Below, piece by piece: positions 8,381-16,563 of a stretch of DNA of 43,658 nucleotides. The notes under the pieces are model-generated. The model was not told the DNA's origin. It searched no databases and saw only the letters and a list, made by a program, of their open reading frames with translations. Source of the DNA: Clostridia bacterium. Its GTDB lineage: Bacteria > Bacillota > Clostridia > Oscillospirales > Acutalibacteraceae. Both the position numbers and the translations under genes were made by a program. Every line of letters begins with the position of its first letter. Position 1 is the stretch's first letter. Location of the stretch: positions 1 to 43,658 of the forward strand of contig JAGBXM010000109.1 of the NCBI GenBank assembly GCA_017629275.1, read 5' to 3'.

Positions 8381-9490
8381 ATGGAAGAAAAGAAAAGAAC
8401 CAGAAAGTCGGCTAAAGCCGCCGCAGAGGAGGTTGTAAAGGATACCGACATCATTGAGGAAGACAGTTATACCAAGCCTGATGATGTCGATCCTAAGGAT
8501 GATTTCCTTGATATGGACGAAGATGCTCCCGATAACCTTGAAACTCTTGAGATGGAGCCTCCGCTTCTTGACCTCGATTTCATCGAGCCTACCGACGACG
8601 ACATAAAGATGACCGAGATCGAGGATGTTGAAAAGCTGGAAGAAGCGGTTGCTTCAATGGATACCGTTTCGCTTGATGACCCCGTTAAGGTTTACTTAAA
8701 GGATATCGGCCGTGTTTTGTTGCTTACTCCCGACGAGGAGATTGAACTTGCCAAAAGAATAGGTGAGGGTGATGCCGCCGCCAAAAAGCGTCTGACTGAG
8801 GCCAACTTGCGTCTTGTTGTCAGCATTGCCAAGCGTTACGTCGGCCGCGGTATGCACTTCCTTGACCTTATTCAGGAGGGCAACGTCGGTCTTATCAAGG
8901 CGGTCGAGAAGTTTGACCACACCAAGGGCTTCAAGTTCTCTACTTATGCAACGTGGTGGATTCGTCAGGCCATTACCCGTGCTATTGCCGACCAGGCCAG
9001 AACCATCCGTATTCCCGTTCATATGGTCGAGACCATTAACCGTCTCAAGAAGGTTCAGAGTCAGTTGCTCCACGAAAACGGACATGAGCCGAGTGAAGAG
9101 CTTATAGCCGAGAAGATGGATCTTTCGGTCGAGCGTGTACGTGAAATTATGCGCGTCGCTCAGGAACCCGTTTCGATGGAGACCCCCATCGGTCCCGAGG
9201 AAGACAGCCGTTTGATGGACTTCATCCGTGATGAGGATGCTTTGGCTCCCGATGATGCCGCTTTGAAGACCATTACCAACGAGGATATTGATTCGGTTCT
9301 CAAAACGCTTACTCCCCGCGAGGAAGCCGTTATCCGTCTGCGTTTCGGTCTTAAAGACGGTCGCTGTCACACCCTTGAAGAGGTTGGTACCGAGTTTAAC
9401 GTTACCCGTGAGCGAATCCGTCAGATCGAGGCCAAGGCTTTGAGAAAGCTTCGCCATCCCGTAAGAAGCAATAAGTTTAAGGATAGATAA
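8381..9490 (+). CDS. rpoD: RNA polymerase primary sigma factor (sigma-70/SigA)
   Basis: This 369-residue housekeeping sigma factor has a very acidic N-terminus (about residues 18-90) in place of a typical region 1.1. Region 1.2 begins near [11 protein letters not shown] (from residue 100). Region 2 carries [36 protein letters not shown] and [17 protein letters not shown] (-10 recognition). Region 3 includes [13 protein letters not shown]. Region 4 ends with [30 protein letters not shown] (given in part), which binds the -35 box. Seven clear TTGnnn-17-TAnnnT promoters in this window fit its expected specificity. The ATG at 8381 follows GGGGGAAA. Confidence 0.97.
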   Translation: MEEKKRTRKSAKAAAEEVVKDTDIIEEDSYTKPDDVDPKDDFLDMDEDAPDNLETLEMEPPLLDLDFIEPTDDDIKMTEIEDVEKLEEAVASMDTVSLDDPVKVYLKDIGRVLLLTPDEEIELAKRIGEGDAAAKKRLTEANLRLVVSIAKRYVGRGMHFLDLIQEGNVGLIKAVEKFDHTKGFKFSTYATWWIRQAITRAIADQARTIRIPVHMVETINRLKKVQSQLLHENGHEPSEELIAEKMDLSVERVREIMRVAQEPVSMETPIGPEEDSRLMDFIRDEDALAPDDAALKTITNEDIDSVLKTLTPREEAVIRLRFGLKDGRCHTLEEVGTEFNVTRERIRQIEAKALRKLRHPVRSNKFKDR

Positions 9491-9492
9491 TA

Positions 9493-9744
9493 ATGACCCA
9501 TACGTATAATACTAAAGGTGTCTGTTCAAGCACCATTACCTTCGACGTTGAGGACGGAATCGTTCGTTCGGTTCAGTTCAGAGGCGGCTGCAACGGCAAT
9601 TTGAAGGGCATTGCCGCTTTGTGCGAGGGTATGAAGCTCGATGACGTTATTGAACGTCTTGCAGGGATTAGATGCGGCTTTAAGTCGACGTCTTGTCCCG
9701 ACCAGTTGGCTTCGGCCTTAAAAAAGGTCAAAGAGGAACTCTAA
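9493..9744 (+). CDS. TSCPD domain-containing protein (TIGR03905 type)
   Basis: This 83-residue protein ends in the motif STSCPDQLA, typical of the TSCPD domain that also occurs at the C-terminus of vitamin B12-dependent ribonucleotide reductases. Conserved cysteines lie in KGVCSS, GGCNGN, ALCEG and the TSCPD motif, suggesting metal binding. It starts two bases after rpoD's stop, so it belongs to the same transcription unit. Its cellular role is unknown. Confidence 0.85.
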   Translation: MTHTYNTKGVCSSTITFDVEDGIVRSVQFRGGCNGNLKGIAALCEGMKLDDVIERLAGIRCGFKSTSCPDQLASALKKVKEEL

Positions 9745-9764
9745 TTAAAAAGAGGGGTGACAGT

Positions 9765-10313
9765 ATGTTTGATGAAGATATCAAGATCGCGGTGCCTTCG
9801 GCTAAAAAAGCTAAAGTCAACGACGGTTTGGTTTTGACCGACGAATATAATCGCGAGAACGCAAAAGGCAACATTGACAAAGCCAAGGCTTTGGGTAAAC
9901 TGTTGGCCGACGAGGTCGTCGGACATATCAACAGTTTTCCCGTTGAAGAGGGCGAGACTCTGGATGAGACTATGGCCATTCAACGCGGTATTATGATGAC
10001 CTTTGCCGCTATTGTTTCGTTGGAGGAAAACAATCAGAGTTCGGTTGTTTTCCAAACCGCCAAAACGAGCTTTAATAACCGACTTGAAGCGGTTGATCCC
10101 GACCTTTATAAGGCGGTCGGTGATACGGGCGCGTTCTCGTTCTATTATCTTGCATACCGCAGAGGTACAGAGGTTGTCCGCCGTATTGGTCAGACCTTCG
10201 CAATGCTGTGCGCCCACGACGGCGATCCCGTTTACCACGAACTCGGTGAGGCGATATACTGTTGGTTCAAATCGTTTGCCGAAAAGAAGTTTAAGGAATC
10301 GGGCATCGAATAA
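9765..10313 (+). CDS. Conserved hypothetical protein in the rpoD operon
   Basis: I do not recognise this 182-residue protein. It is soluble, with no signal peptide or membrane segment, and appears largely alpha-helical. Notable stretches are ENAKGNIDKAKALGKLLADE and a C-terminal half rich in aromatic residues (FSFYYLAYRR, AIYCWFKSF). The ATG at 9765 follows AGAGGGGTGACAGT, the same leader sequence seen before rpmE, so I prefer it to the longer open frame from 9693. It lies 20 bases after the TSCPD gene and 49 before a DUF1858 gene, so co-transcription is likely. Confidence 0.75.
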   Translation: MFDEDIKIAVPSAKKAKVNDGLVLTDEYNRENAKGNIDKAKALGKLLADEVVGHINSFPVEEGETLDETMAIQRGIMMTFAAIVSLEENNQSSVVFQTAKTSFNNRLEAVDPDLYKAVGDTGAFSFYYLAYRRGTEVVRRIGQTFAMLCAHDGDPVYHELGEAIYCWFKSFAEKKFKESGIE

Positions 10314-10362
10314 ATTTACACAAATCGGCTTGGCCGTTTTGAAATATCAGGAGGAAAAAATT

Positions 10363-10563
10363 ATGAAGGTTACAAAAGATATGCTTATCGGAGATATTCT
10401 CGATATGGACAGAGGAACTGCTCAGTTCTTCTTTGAGATCGGTATGCACTGCCTCGGATGTCCCGCTTCGCGCGGCGAGTCCATTGAGGATGCCTGCAAG
10501 GTACACGGTACCGATTGTGAAGCTCTTCTCAACAAGATCAACGCTTATCTGGAGAGCAAATAA
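10363..10563 (+). CDS. DUF1858 domain-containing protein
   Basis: This 66-residue protein matches DUF1858: MKVTKDMLIGDILDMDRG, then FFEIGMHCLGCPASRGESIEDAC, with a CxxC pair and a later cysteine. DUF1858 also occurs fused to hybrid-cluster and related redox proteins and is thought to bind metal or a redox partner; the precise role is unknown. The ATG at 10363 follows CAGGAGGAAA. Its stop overlaps the next gene's ATG (TAATG), so it is translationally coupled to trmK. Confidence 0.88.
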   Translation: MKVTKDMLIGDILDMDRGTAQFFFEIGMHCLGCPASRGESIEDACKVHGTDCEALLNKINAYLESK

Positions 10564-11252
10564 TGTCGGTTGACAACCGATTAAAGAAAATAGCCGGAAT
10601 GATAAGAGTGGGGTCGACGGTTGCCGATATCGGCACCGACCACGCTTATCTTCCGGTATTTCTTGTAAGGAATAAAATTGCGGTCAGGGCTTTTGCCTGC
10701 GACGTCAGTGACGGACCGCTTGACAACGCCCGAGCCACCGTGGAGAATGCGGGCGTTGATAATATAATTATTCGTAAGGGTGACGGCCTGGCCGCCGTCG
10801 CACCTTCTGAGGCCGATACCTTTGTTATTGCGGGTATGGGCGGCGATTTGATTGCACGTATTCTCGAGGCCGCATTGTGGGTAAAGGATGCTCGGTATGA
10901 GTTGATTTTACAACCTATGACGGCGGTTGAGGATTTAAGAGAATACTTATGCAATAACGGGTTTCAGATCGTGATGGAACGAGCCGTCAAGGCGCAGGGA
11001 AGGGTGTATACCGTTATGAAGGCGGTATATACGGGTGAGAAACTACTGTGCGACCCGTTGTTTTATTTTGTCGGCAAATTGGGTGAAAATTTAGAGTCTG
11101 ATGAACTCGAATATATTACCCGAAAGCGCCGAATTATTGCAAAATTGGCCGATGATATAAAATCGATTGAGAGTAAAAAAGAAAAATATGCGGTGCTTTG
11201 CGAGGCTTTGCTCGGCATTGACCGATTGATTGGAAATAAAGATGGCAATTGA
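10563..11252 (+). CDS. trmK: tRNA (adenine(22)-N(1))-methyltransferase
   Basis: TrmK transfers a methyl group from SAM to N1 of A22 in tRNA. The 229-residue product has the SAM-binding motif VADIGTDHAYLPVFL near residues 20-34, then ACDVSDGPLDNA, FVIAGMGGDLI and LILQPMT, all typical of the family. Long-variable-arm tRNAs such as serine tRNAs are known TrmK substrates, and three serine tRNAs are in this window. It sits downstream of dnaG-rpoD as in many Firmicutes. Its 3' end overlaps rqcH by 11 bases. Confidence 0.94.
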   Translation: MSVDNRLKKIAGMIRVGSTVADIGTDHAYLPVFLVRNKIAVRAFACDVSDGPLDNARATVENAGVDNIIIRKGDGLAAVAPSEADTFVIAGMGGDLIARILEAALWVKDARYELILQPMTAVEDLREYLCNNGFQIVMERAVKAQGRVYTVMKAVYTGEKLLCDPLFYFVGKLGENLESDELEYITRKRRIIAKLADDIKSIESKKEKYAVLCEALLGIDRLIGNKDGN

Positions 11253-12963
11253 CGGAATTTTTCTGTATGGGTTGAAAAAAGAACTGTGTTCGAAGCTCGA
11301 GAACGCACGAATTGATAAAATACACCAGCCTTCGAAAGAAGAACTGGTGTTATTGTTGCGCTCTGCTTCGGGCGGAAAGCGGTTGCTTATTTCGGTAAGA
11401 CCGTCGCAACCGAGGTTGAATTTTACCGAGAGTTCCTTTGAAAATCCGTCCGAGCCGCCAATGTTCTGTATGTTACTCAGAAAGCATTTGTCGGGCGCAA
11501 GGTTTCAGTCGGTCGAGGATAACGGCTTTGAACGTATGGTCACACTTGTTTTTGAAGGTATGAACGAGCTTGGTGACCGCGTTACTTTGAAATTGGTGAC
11601 CGAGCTTATCGGTAAACAGACAAATCTGATTCTGGTAGGAAACGACGGCAGGATAATTGATTCGTTAAAGCGGTCGGATATCGAGTCGGGTGCGCGGCTT
11701 ATTCAACCGGGCGCCGTTTACAGTTACCCCGAAAAGCAGGAAAAGTCGAACGTGCTTAAAACAGAAAGCAGTGAATTGGTCTCGACGGTTATGTCACAGT
11801 CAATGCCGATGGCCAAAGCGTTGGTGTCGGTGGTTGACGGACTGTCGCCGTTGATAGCACGTGAACTTTGCGTACGTGCCGATATTGATACCGACAAGGT
11901 GTCAAACTGCCTTGATACTAGCGAAATTTCACGCTTGACGGCACAGCTTGAGACGTTCAGGTTACGACTTGAAAACGTTGAACCTACAATGTTGATTGAT
12001 GCCAACGGAGTGCCGTTTGAGTTTTCATATATGGATATTACGCAGTACGGCCTGTCGGCCGAGCGCCAAAGGCGGGACAGTCTGTCAAGCCTTTTGGAAG
12101 CCGTTTTCGCCGAGCGTGACCGAAAAGAGCGCATAAGAAGTGCTTCGAATGAACTGTCGAAATTGGTAAATAATCTTATTCAGAGAATATCCAAAAAGAT
12201 AATAATTCGTAAAAAAGAACAGGAAAAGTGTGCCGATGGCGAAAAGTGGCGCATTTACGGTGAACTTTTAAAGGCTAATCTTTATGCGGTTGAGCGCACA
12301 GTTCCGTATATCGACGTGCAGAATTATTACGACCCCGAACTGAAAACCGTGAGGATTCCTTTGAACGTCGCACTGACCCCTGCACAGAATGCTCAAAGGT
12401 ATTTTAAAGAGTATAAAAAGTGTTGCAATGCGGCAGGACTTTTGGGTCAACTGATTGAGGAGTCTGAGGCTGAATTGCAGTATATGGAAAGCGTTGCCGA
12501 CGAATTGAGTCGTGCCGAATCGGTGGCGGAGCTTAATGAGATCAAGGCCGAACTGCAGGCGGCAGGTTATCTTCGCCGCGGCGGTGACCGTAAAAAGCAG
12601 GTCAAGGCTTCGGCACCGTTGGAGTTTGAGTCGCCCGACGGGTTCAGAGTATTGGTCGGTCGGAATAACCGACAGAACGACGAGCTGACGCTTAAAACGG
12701 CCGATGACGGTGATATGTGGTTTCACACTAAAAATATTCCCGGGTCGCACGTTATTGTTTGTTGCAAGGGTCAGGAACTGCCCGACAGCACCGTTCTGTT
12801 CGCGGCAAGGTTGGCGGCACTTCATTCCAAGGCGGCCGAGTCTTCGGCGGTTCCTGTCGATTACACAAGGGTCAAGTACGTGAAAAAACCGCAGGGTGCA
12901 AGGCCCGGTATGGTTATTTATAAGACCAACAAAACTGTATTTGTAACACCGAAGGAGGACTGA
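11242..12963 (+). CDS. rqcH: RqcH/NFACT family ribosome quality-control protein
   Basis: This 573-residue protein, often annotated as fibronectin-binding, is the bacterial Rqc2 homologue that recruits tRNA-Ala to stalled 50S subunits and adds alanine tails. NFACT-N occupies about residues 1-200, starting MAIDGIFLYGLKKEL. A helix-hairpin-helix and a long charged coiled coil follow (about 290-440). The NFACT-R domain has VGRNNRQNDELTLK and DMWFHTKNIPGSHVI near the C-terminus. I chose the ATG at 11242 (MAIDGIF) over a GTG-type start four codons earlier because it matches the family start. It overlaps trmK and is followed by the TIM-barrel gene within two bases. Confidence 0.94.
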   Translation: MAIDGIFLYGLKKELCSKLENARIDKIHQPSKEELVLLLRSASGGKRLLISVRPSQPRLNFTESSFENPSEPPMFCMLLRKHLSGARFQSVEDNGFERMVTLVFEGMNELGDRVTLKLVTELIGKQTNLILVGNDGRIIDSLKRSDIESGARLIQPGAVYSYPEKQEKSNVLKTESSELVSTVMSQSMPMAKALVSVVDGLSPLIARELCVRADIDTDKVSNCLDTSEISRLTAQLETFRLRLENVEPTMLIDANGVPFEFSYMDITQYGLSAERQRRDSLSSLLEAVFAERDRKERIRSASNELSKLVNNLIQRISKKIIIRKKEQEKCADGEKWRIYGELLKANLYAVERTVPYIDVQNYYDPELKTVRIPLNVALTPAQNAQRYFKEYKKCCNAAGLLGQLIEESEAELQYMESVADELSRAESVAELNEIKAELQAAGYLRRGGDRKKQVKASAPLEFESPDGFRVLVGRNNRQNDELTLKTADDGDMWFHTKNIPGSHVIVCCKGQELPDSTVLFAARLAALHSKAAESSAVPVDYTRVKYVKKPQGARPGMVIYKTNKTVFVTPKED

Positions 12964-12965
12964 AG

Positions 12966-13742
12966 ATGAAAATTGGTATTTCTTCGGCAAGTCTTTATCC
13001 TTTAGAGACCGAAAAAGCGTTGGATTTTTTGGGCAAAAACGGGGTAGAGGTCACCGAGATATTTTTTAACAGTCCAAGTGAATTAAGCCCTGAATTTATT
13101 GCCGAGCTGCGTAAAATTCGTGAGTATTACGGTATTGAGGTGTGTTCTATACATCCGTGCGGTTCGGTCGGTGAGCCATATTTTCTGTTTTCGGGTTATC
13201 CGAGACGCTATAACGATTCGTTTGAGTATTACAAGAAGTATTATTATGCGGCGGCTGAACTCGGTGCCAAGGCGATAGTGCTCCACGGCGACAGTTTAAA
13301 AGGGCATATTCCGATGGAAGAATACTGTGAACGTCTGATGCAGATGAACCGTGCGGCGGCCGAGTTCGGTGTGGCTGTCTGTCACGAAAACGTCAACCGT
13401 TACCGAGGTGCAACACCCGAAAATATTCTTGAAATGCGTAAACTGACCGACGACAAACTGAAGTTTACCCTCGACGTTAAACAGGCGGTGCGTGACGGTT
13501 GCGGTGTTGAGGCTATGTATGAGGCAATGCGCGGAAATATTATCAACGTGCATATCAGTGACCACAACAAAGAGGTTGACTGTATGTTGCCGGGTAACGG
13601 TGGTTTTGATTTTGGCGGCCTTTTCAAGAGACTTGATGTTGACGGATACGACGGCGCTTGTCTTATTGAGGTATACAGTTATGCTTACCGTGACCATGGC
13701 GAGATATTGGCTTCTTTGGAAAAGATGAAAAAAACAGTCTAA
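12966..13742 (+). CDS. Sugar phosphate isomerase/epimerase family TIM-barrel protein
   Basis: This 258-residue protein of the xylose-isomerase-like TIM-barrel superfamily has the usual acidic and histidine metal ligands: IHPCGS, VLHGDS, VCHENVNRY (E), FTLDVKQA (D), NVHISDHN and LIEVYSY (E). Related proteins include endonuclease IV and inosose isomerases; the substrate here is unknown. The ATG at 12966 follows GAAGGAGG just after rqcH, making it the last gene of the dnaG macro-operon before a strong terminator. Confidence 0.85.
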   Translation: MKIGISSASLYPLETEKALDFLGKNGVEVTEIFFNSPSELSPEFIAELRKIREYYGIEVCSIHPCGSVGEPYFLFSGYPRRYNDSFEYYKKYYYAAAELGAKAIVLHGDSLKGHIPMEEYCERLMQMNRAAAEFGVAVCHENVNRYRGATPENILEMRKLTDDKLKFTLDVKQAVRDGCGVEAMYEAMRGNIINVHISDHNKEVDCMLPGNGGFDFGGLFKRLDVDGYDGACLIEVYSYAYRDHGEILASLEKMKKTV

Positions 13743-13746
13743 AAAG

Positions 13747-13785
13747 TAAAAGCCTTTGAAGGTACTCCTTCAAAGGCTTTTTTGT
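13747..13785. terminator. Bidirectional intrinsic terminator
   Basis: AAAGCCTTTGAAGG (13749-13762) and CCTTCAAAGGCTTT (13767-13780) form a perfect 14-base-pair stem with a TACT loop. T follows on the plus strand and AAAAAGTAAA precedes it. It lies between two convergent genes and can end both transcripts. Confidence 0.9.
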
Positions 13786-13810
13786 ATAGGTTTTTGTTCG
13801 GTTTTGAATA

Positions 13811-15175
13811 TCAGACCTTGATAACACCGAGGGCTTCGAGAACCGAGAAGCCGAGGATAAGTACGATGCAGATGGGAGCAATGTATTTGATTACGACGGT
13901 GAAAAGGCCCTTCTGCTTGAATTTGTTACCTTCAAGCTCGGCTTCTTCAATAAGGGTCTTGGGTTTTAAGAAGTAACCGATGAAGAGGCAGGTGATAAGG
14001 GCGACAATCGGCATAAGAACGCTGTTGCTTATAAAATCAAAGAAGTCGAGGAAGCCAAGACCAATGATTTTAACACTGCTCAAAATACCGCCGTTGCTGA
14101 GTGCCGAAGGAATACCGAGTACCAAGCAAAGCACGAAAACAAGTATACAGCTTACAGTACGGCTGACCTTGAATTTATCCTTGACAATGGAAACAACGGT
14201 CTCCATCAAAGAAATTGATGAGGTGATAGCGGCAAAGAAAACGAGCACGAAGAACACAAGACCGATAACAACACCGCCGGTCATACCGTCAAAAACCTTG
14301 GGGAGAACGGCAAACATAAGGCCGGGACCTTTTCCCATATCGGCACCCGAGGCGGTGACGGCGGGAACGATCATAAGACCTGCCAAAAAGGCGATACCGG
14401 TGTCAAAAATTTCAATATTATGTACCGAGGACTCAACGTTTACATCCTTTTTCATATAAGAGCCATAGGTGATCATAATACCCATTGCCAAAGACATTGA
14501 GTAGAACAACTGACCCATTGCAGCCAGAATGGTGGTGGCTTTAAAGTGCTTGAAGTCGGGTATGAGGTAGTATTTTACACCTTCAATAGCACCGGGTTGG
14601 CAGAGAATGTAGACGGTGACGCCGATGATCATAATCACCAATAAGGGCATCATAACCTTAGAAACACGCTCAACACCCTTTTCAACACCGAAGAGAACGA
14701 CTAAAGCGGTGAGTCCCAAGAAAACGAGGAACCAACCGATAGGTTGAGCTGTGCCCGAAATGAAATTACCGAAATATTCGTCACCTGCCGCCGCGTGGGA
14801 TTTGCCTGTGGCAAAAACGGCAATGTATTTTGCTACCCAACCGCCGATTACACAGTAATACGGGAGGATGATGGCAGGAACGATCGAAGCCAATATTCCA
14901 ACAAAGGAAAAACGCTTGTCCAGCTTTTTGAAGGCACCGATAGCGCTCAAGCCGGTTTTACGTCCGATAAGAATTTCAGCCGACATAAGTGCGAAGCCTA
15001 AGGTTACCGCAAGGATGAGATAGACGAGCAGGAAAATACCGCCACCGTATTCAGCCGCGAGGTAGGGGAAGCGCCAGATATTACCGAGGCCGACCGCAGA
15101 GCCTGCTGCGGCGAGAACAAAACCGAGTTTGCCGGTAAAGTTGCCGCGCTTTTCAGAAGTTGAATTATTTGTCAT
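13811..15175 (-). CDS. Sodium-dependent transporter (NSS/SNF family)
   Basis: This is a sodium-coupled neurotransmitter:sodium symporter family protein, 454 residues, with a LeuT-type fold of 11-12 membrane helices. TM1 carries the hallmark GSAVGLGNIWRFPYLA with the unwound sodium/substrate site. Bacterial members move amino acids; the substrate cannot be read from sequence. I chose the ATG at 15175 (MTNNSTSEKRGNF), preceded by GAGAGGGAT, over the ATG at 15214. A promoter is visible upstream and the shared terminator lies downstream. Confidence 0.94.
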   Translation of the reverse strand: MTNNSTSEKRGNFTGKLGFVLAAAGSAVGLGNIWRFPYLAAEYGGGIFLLVYLILAVTLGFALMSAEILIGRKTGLSAIGAFKKLDKRFSFVGILASIVPAIILPYYCVIGGWVAKYIAVFATGKSHAAAGDEYFGNFISGTAQPIGWFLVFLGLTALVVLFGVEKGVERVSKVMMPLLVIMIIGVTVYILCQPGAIEGVKYYLIPDFKHFKATTILAAMGQLFYSMSLAMGIMITYGSYMKKDVNVESSVHNIEIFDTGIAFLAGLMIVPAVTASGADMGKGPGLMFAVLPKVFDGMTGGVVIGLVFFVLVFFAAITSSISLMETVVSIVKDKFKVSRTVSCILVFVLCLVLGIPSALSNGGILSSVKIIGLGFLDFFDFISNSVLMPIVALITCLFIGYFLKPKTLIEEAELEGNKFKQKGLFTVVIKYIAPICIVLILGFSVLEALGVIKV

Positions 15176-15238
15176 ATTATCCCTCTCAAACATAACTTCG
15201 GGGACGAAAATCATCCCGTCGTTTTAGAATTACAATAC

Positions 15239-15267
15239 ATTATCCCATATTTTTATAGTAATTACAA
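15239..15267 (-). promoter_or_regulatory. Promoter of the NSS transporter gene
   Basis: On the minus strand, TTGTAA (15267-15262), a 17-base spacer and GATAAT (15244-15239) precede the gene by about 60 bases. Confidence 0.65.
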
Positions 15268-15359
15268 GAGAAAAAGTTTTGTTTTATTGATTTTATGTCG
15301 ATTTTAAGAGCGTTTTATTAAAAGTTTTCAAAATTTTAGCGAAACATTAAAAATAATAC

Positions 15360-15388
15360 TTGATTTTTTGTGATAAAGCCATTATAAT
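15360..15388 (+). promoter_or_regulatory. Promoter of tRNA-Ser(GGA)
   Basis: TTGATT (15360-15365), a 17-base spacer and a consensus TATAAT (15383-15388) lie 15 bases before the tRNA. Confidence 0.85.
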
Positions 15389-15403
15389 AGTCGGGTAACC
15401 AAT

Positions 15404-15495
15404 GGAGAAATCGCGTAGTTGGTCGAGCGCGCACGATTGGAAATCGTGTAACCGTTAAAAGCGGTTCGAGGGTTCGAATCCCTCTTTCTCCGCCA
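15404..15495 (+). tRNA. tRNA-Ser (anticodon GGA)
   Basis: The acceptor stem GGAGAAA (15404-15410) pairs with TTTCTCC (15485-15491), then G and an encoded CCA. The anticodon loop TTGGAAA closed by CACGA/TCGTG gives anticodon GGA. A long variable arm (ACCGTTAAAAGCGGT) marks serine. It is the third serine tRNA of the window. The antisense frame that begins with GERGIRTLE is a known tRNA-derived artefact and not a gene. Confidence 0.97.
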
Positions 15496-15547
15496 TCAAA
15501 ACAGGCACCACCTTGCGTGGTGCCTGTTTTGATTTGCGGAGAAAGAG
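15482..15547 (+). terminator. Long palindrome: tRNA 3' end plus terminator
   Basis: The core hairpin, with AACAGGCACCAC against GTGGTGCCTGTT around CTTGC, ends in TTTTGAT and acts as an intrinsic terminator. Pairing continues outward almost without interruption: CTCTTTCTCCGC of the tRNA T-arm/acceptor end (from 15482) is repeated inverted as GCGGAGAAAGAG (15536-15547). The whole palindrome has arms of about 30 bases. Confidence 0.8.
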
Positions 15548-15761
15548 TTTGGATGAGAACAGTTTTGCCGAAAGGCAAAACTTATGGTGCTAAAGATATT
15601 TTCGCCTAAATTGCTTGATGTTTTGCATAATAATGGTATTATAATCTATATTGTTTTTGATTCTACTTTCGGTCGAGGGAGAATTTTTACTCCTCAACCG
15701 TTGGTATGTAGACTTTTTTTACTCCGTTTAATTATGATGTGATTGATGGGAGGAATTATGA
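15548..15761 (+). promoter_or_regulatory. Leader and promoter region of the XRE regulator
   Basis: No gene is seen here. A perfect 9-base-pair hairpin with a GAAA tetraloop lies at 15561-15582 (AGTTTTGCC/GGCAAAACT). A possible promoter is TTGATG (15615-15620) with TATTAT (15637-15642, 16-base spacer) or TATAAT (15640-15645). An imperfect hairpin at 15670-15700 (CGGTCGAGGGAG/CTCCTCAACCG) would lie in the transcript leader before the GGGAGGAA ribosome binding site. Confidence 0.45.
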
Positions 15762-16370
15762 ATGGATCAGGTTAAAACAGGAAGGTTTATTGCCGAGTGT
15801 CGGAAGACTTGCGGTATGACACAGATGCAGTTGGCCGAAAAACTTAACATTACCGACCGTGCGGTTTCTAAATGGGAAAACGGCAGGTCTTTGCCCGATT
15901 CGACCATTATGCTTGAATTGTGCGGATTGCTCAACATCAGTGTAAACGAATTATTGAACGGAGAGAAAATTATGGAAGATTTTAAAGAAAAGTCGGAGCA
16001 GATGCTCCTTGAGATGGCCAAACAAAAGGAAGAAAACGACCGAAAAATGTTGTTTTTGGAAATAATTATCGGTGTGCTTTCGGTAATCGTTCTTTTAGGC
16101 TTCAATTTTGCCGCCGCTTATTTTCCGATGGCCGATTGGCTCAAGGTGGTACTTGCGGTCACGGGATTTGTTTTGGGGTTGGTCGGTATAATGTTTGCAC
16201 TCAAAATAGAGCAGGAGGCAGGTTATTACGAATGCGGCAGGTGCCGTCACCGATACGTGCCGACCTATATGAGTGTTGTCTGGGCAATGCATGTGAACAG
16301 AACGAGATTTATGAAATGCCCAAAATGCCGTAAATGGTCGTGGCAAAAGAAGGTTATAAATAAAGATTGA
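15762..16370 (+). CDS. XRE family regulator with membrane helices and zinc ribbon
   Basis: This 202-residue protein has an N-terminal Cro/C1-type helix-turn-helix (about residues 8-62; MTQMQLAEKLNITDRAVSKW and WENGRSLPDS). A charged helical linker follows, then two membrane segments (about 95-120 and 124-146), and a C-terminal zinc ribbon with CGRC and CPKC pairs. XRE plus membrane plus zinc-ribbon proteins are common in Clostridia, with little known about their targets. A nearby ATG at 15758 leads to a stop after five codons, so 15762 is the start. It precedes the five-gene operon at 16.56 kb but has its own terminator. It could regulate that operon or be unrelated. Confidence 0.85.
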   Translation: MDQVKTGRFIAECRKTCGMTQMQLAEKLNITDRAVSKWENGRSLPDSTIMLELCGLLNISVNELLNGEKIMEDFKEKSEQMLLEMAKQKEENDRKMLFLEIIIGVLSVIVLLGFNFAAAYFPMADWLKVVLAVTGFVLGLVGIMFALKIEQEAGYYECGRCRHRYVPTYMSVVWAMHVNRTRFMKCPKCRKWSWQKKVINKD

Positions 16371-16374
16371 CGTT

Positions 16375-16423
16375 GAATTCAATGCGGCGAACCTAAAGTC
16401 AGGTTCGCCGCATTGAATTTTGC
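16375..16423 (+). terminator. Intrinsic terminator after the XRE regulator
   Basis: An almost perfect 19-20-base-pair stem (16375-16394 with 16401-16420, loop AAAGTC) is followed by T-rich sequence. It separates the regulator from the downstream operon. Confidence 0.88.
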
Positions 16424-16473
16424 ATTATTTTGGTATTTTCTTGATATTTCGGCTCTTTTCGGGTTGTTTCGTG

Positions 16474-16502
16474 TTGCGATTTTTGAAGTGATATGTTATT
16501 AT
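16474..16502 (+). promoter_or_regulatory. Promoter of the five-gene AAA+/CARF operon
   Basis: TTGCGA (16474-16479), a 17-base spacer and TATTAT (16497-16502) lie about 60 bases before the first gene, whose ATG follows GAGGGTGAG. No other clear promoter or terminator is visible until 28.6 kb. Confidence 0.6.
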
Positions 16503-16563
16503 ATAATAGGTTAAGTATATTTATTTGTATTAAAATTTTGAAATCTGATTTGAGGGTGAGAAA

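Noticed and set aside
15336-15578. Minus-strand frame containing GERGIRTLEP
   Set aside because: It is antisense to tRNA-Ser(GGA) and matches the well-known artefact of translating serine tRNA genes.
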